A stretch of 64,000 nt of DNA, taken from contig JADWQD010000009.1 of NCBI GenBank assembly GCA_016110215.1, positions 126,093-190,092 on the forward strand, given 5' to 3'. The DNA is from Capronia americana. Lineage: Eukaryota; Ascomycota; Eurotiomycetes; Chaetothyriales; Herpotrichiellaceae. The notes under the pieces were generated by a model. That model saw only the letters and a list, made by a program, of their open reading frames with translations. It had not been told where the DNA came from and did no database searches. Shown here in pieces: positions 62,013 to 64,000 of this stretch (position 1 is its first letter; every line of letters begins with the position of its first letter). A program made the translations under genes and the position numbers.

Positions 62013-62719
62013 CTATTTCAGCTGCTTGAACAGCTTGGGCGCCGCACATTGGGTTGCGCAATGTTGGAGGTGGAAAACTGTAGTGGGCATTAAATTAGCG
62101 TTTGCAATCTCGCAACAGGCACGACGTGTGTTGGCCATGCCGTGAAAGAGAGGAAAAACCATCGAGGAAGGAGGTGGAAAAGAGGTGCTCGCAAGACATA
62201 CATTCTTCGACGCAGTTTTCCTTGGGGCCTTTGTGATCGGGATCCTCCTCCTGCTTTGTGACCCGTTCCACGCACTCGTCGAAGTGGTGCTTGTAGCCCT
62301 GGCATTGAGCAGAGCGAGCGCATTCTGTTCAGTGGTTAGCAATGCTCATGTATTGTCACCGAGACTGGTCAGCATTGCAGCTTTTCTCTGATCTCATTCT
62401 TGCCACAGAGATGAGATGATGGAGGGGATGGGAATGGCGGCATACCTTCTTCTAGCAGGGGCTTGGGGTCAACTGGCTCCTCTTCCTCTTCCTCCTCTTC
62501 CTCTTCTTCATCATCCCCTCCCTCTTCTTCAGCTTCATCTCCGTCGCCTTCGCCCTCTCCGTCATCTCCTTCTTTCTTATCGTCATCGTCGCCACCTCCT
62601 TCCTTGTCCTCCCCGCCTTCTTCCGAGTCTTCCTTGTCGTCTGCAGGAGCTTCGGCCTGGACGTCTTGTACGAATGAGACGGAGCTCAGGAGGTCGGAGA
62701 AGAAGTCTGTGATCCCCAT
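62013..62719 (-). CDS. QCR6: Cytochrome bc1 complex subunit 6 (hinge protein)
   Basis: Three exons, 62719-62446, 62324-62202 and 62077-62013, give 153 residues. Introns are 121 bp (GTATGC...GAACAG, branch GCTAACC) and 124 bp (GTATGT...CTACAG, with CTAAT nearby). The start is MGITDFFSDLLSSVSFVQ, then a long acidic Glu/Asp/Gly tract with nine or more consecutive Glu, then 'PVDPKPLLEE' and the conserved core 'CARSAQCQGYKHHFDECVERV', 'KENCVEEFFHLQHC', ending 'APKLFKQLK'. The Cys residues form the hinge-protein disulfides. Qcr6 sits on the intermembrane side of complex III and assists cytochrome c1 to cytochrome c electron transfer. The acidic tract is typical of fungal Qcr6. Unspliced, the frame would end soon after the first exon. 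Confidence 0.93.
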
Positions 62720-63144
62720 TGCGAAATTCGGGCGCGGCGGCGGCCGCTGGCTGCAGATGAGGATAGATGTACGGCTCAGGGAGAGCGGTTGGCGGGATAC
62801 AATCGGCGGGCAAATTGAGCCAGACTCAATGCTGGCGGAGACGGAAAGGGTTGGATTGGGAAATGTCAAAAAGTCGATGTTCCTTGGAGCTTGGAGCTTC
62901 GACGGAACATTACCTTGTCTGTGATTGGCCCGTCCGCAAGCTGCTCGGCGCCAAGCCACGCACGCGTGCTTCGAGTTCGACAGTCACGAGTAAGTCTCTC
63001 TTGTGGCTCTACGGCATTGACATTAATCCATCTATAGTCTGACCCTGCTGAGACTCGCGTATCAGTCGGAGCCAGGCTGGCTGTGTCTCTGTCTGGTGGG
63101 CTACCGAACGCCTTGTGCACTGTAAACAACCACGAATGTTGTGC
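62720..63144. other. QCR6 promoter / WBP2-like 3' flank
   Basis: Short overlapping frames only; the frame upstream of QCR6 is open to a TTG-type start at 62959 but lacks an ATG. No repeats. Confidence 0.55.
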
Positions 63145-63942
63145 CTATCCTTGAGACTGCGACAACCTCCGGTCCAACTCGGCCTGTATGCTTTGCTGCT
63201 GTGTCTCCTCGTACCCGGGCGGAGCATCGCTCGGTGGCTGGGCATCCTCAACGGGCGACCCTGCTCGTCTCAGTTCCGGGGTGATCGCCCCAGGCGACGC
63301 CACCGTGCCTCCAGTCTCGTCGGCACTCTCTGGTGCTACTCGGTCTCCTCCAGATTCTTGGTACGAAGGCAGCTGATCGAGGTGGACGTTGTCCAGGTTC
63401 ACGTTGCCCAGAAAGCTGTCCTGCCTCGGCCCGGATATGTTGTTTTCTCTCGCGTTTGACACGACTTGCTGCAGTCTCTCCTTGATTCGCTCGAGGTTCG
63501 AGTGGAAGTCAGGTGCTCCCCCCTCCTTGAATGTCAGCTTTAACTCGATCGCGGCTTGCGTCGCCGGGATGTTGCCGCCAGGTACTGGTTGCAAGGCTGC
63601 CTGCCACGCATTCGGCCCAAACCACGGTACCGTCATGTGCGTGTCGTGGAGGTTGAGAAGCGGGGCCGAGAACGACTTCAGCTCCGTGGTCGGCTTTTCC
63701 GGAAGATACACAATCTGTTTGCCGTGTCAGTGGATGGGGGTCGCTGCAGCACCTTGACGATATCCCGTACCCGCTGATTGGTCAGATAGACTGTGCCCGA
63801 ACTGCAGTGTATAGCCAAGGGACTGTTGCCGGGGTACGTTGTTGGGGTAGTGATGGAGAGGCCGACCCTTGGGGCTGTCTTGTGGATGATTCTCTCTGCT
63901 GGCAGTAGGACAAAGGAGCCTTTGCCATCCAGCATAACCCAG
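63145..63942 (-). CDS. WBP2-like GRAM-domain protein, 5' end outside window
   Basis: Exon 63942-63771, intron 63770-63715 (56 bp, GTACGG, branch CCACTGAC, acceptor AAACAG), exon 63714-63145. The GRAM-like core reads 'VMLDGKGSFVLLPAERIIH', 'SGTVYLTNQR', then 'IVYLPEKPTTELKSFSAPLL', 'DTHMTVPWFGPNAWQAALQP' and 'AAIELKLTFKEGGAPDFH'. The C-terminal part is disordered with LPSY and PPGY; PPGY is a classical PY motif for WW domains such as those of Rsp5-type ubiquitin ligases. Human WBP2 is a YAP and Nedd4 partner; fungal members are poorly known. The conserved N-terminus (like MS-INWVML) is missing: the reading frame enters at an acceptor TTCAG (63943-63948), so the first exon is beyond 64000. Confidence 0.85.
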
Positions 63943-64000
63943 CTGAAGATGACATAATCAATTCGAGGTCTAGAATCAGAATCGCAGTCGTTGGGCTAGT

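Overview
The window looks like nuclear DNA of a filamentous ascomycete (Pezizomycotina, perhaps Dothideomycetes; the class is inference). Genes have an ATG and are split by short GT-AG introns, mostly 46-57 bp, with CTGAC/CTAAC-type branch sites. Intergenic spaces are long and there are no operons or ribosome binding sites. The protein set fits: Sla2, Rev3, a TEX2/Nvj2-like SMP-domain protein, Slu7, a Uds1 septation protein, Qcr6, a Zn2Cys6 factor and F-box and APH-family proteins. Several reading frames begin only at GTG or TTG, so I re-placed starts at ATG or joined exons by hand.

Left part (1-26,000) is gene-poor and accessory-like. It holds an unknown protein (800-1588), an APH-family kinase-like gene with a frameshift (2931-4567), a calcineurin-like metallophosphoesterase (6366-7343), a small protein-kinase-like protein (9872-10666), a RING/coiled-coil protein beside a second coiled-coil protein (13821-14702 and 15793-16944), a small unknown spliced protein (23438-23980) and a short Zn2Cys6 protein (24560-25537). 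Between them lie degenerate tandem repeats, microsatellites and coding-like stretches broken by stops or frameshifts, best seen at 20528-21250 and 7850-8480.

Middle part (27,400-40,900) is conserved and dense: REV3 (DNA polymerase zeta catalytic subunit) in one 5.2-kb exon, SLA2 (endocytic actin adaptor, three exons), a TEX2/Nvj2-like lipid-transfer protein (two exons), then a small Glu/Gly-repeat membrane protein on the minus strand. Four CACGTG boxes in 10-bp steps lie upstream of SLA2, and pairs of the same box lie upstream of two other genes.

Right part (41,000-64,000) mixes unknown and conserved genes: an unknown basic protein, an AT-richer F-box protein, an unknown three-exon Cys-motif protein, SLU7 (second-step splicing factor) whose stop-codon region is tandemly repeated, a long frame cut by one TAG (53432-54472), UDS1, an MFS transporter, QCR6 (complex III hinge subunit) and, at the right edge, a WBP2-like GRAM protein whose first exon lies outside the window.

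The genes do not form one pathway. I found no CRISPR array, rRNA, convincing tRNA, intact transposon or secondary-metabolite cluster. The most unusual signals are the phased CACGTG array, the stop-containing SLU7 repeat, the relic coding regions and the recurrent TACTCGTAC-type words in noncoding DNA.
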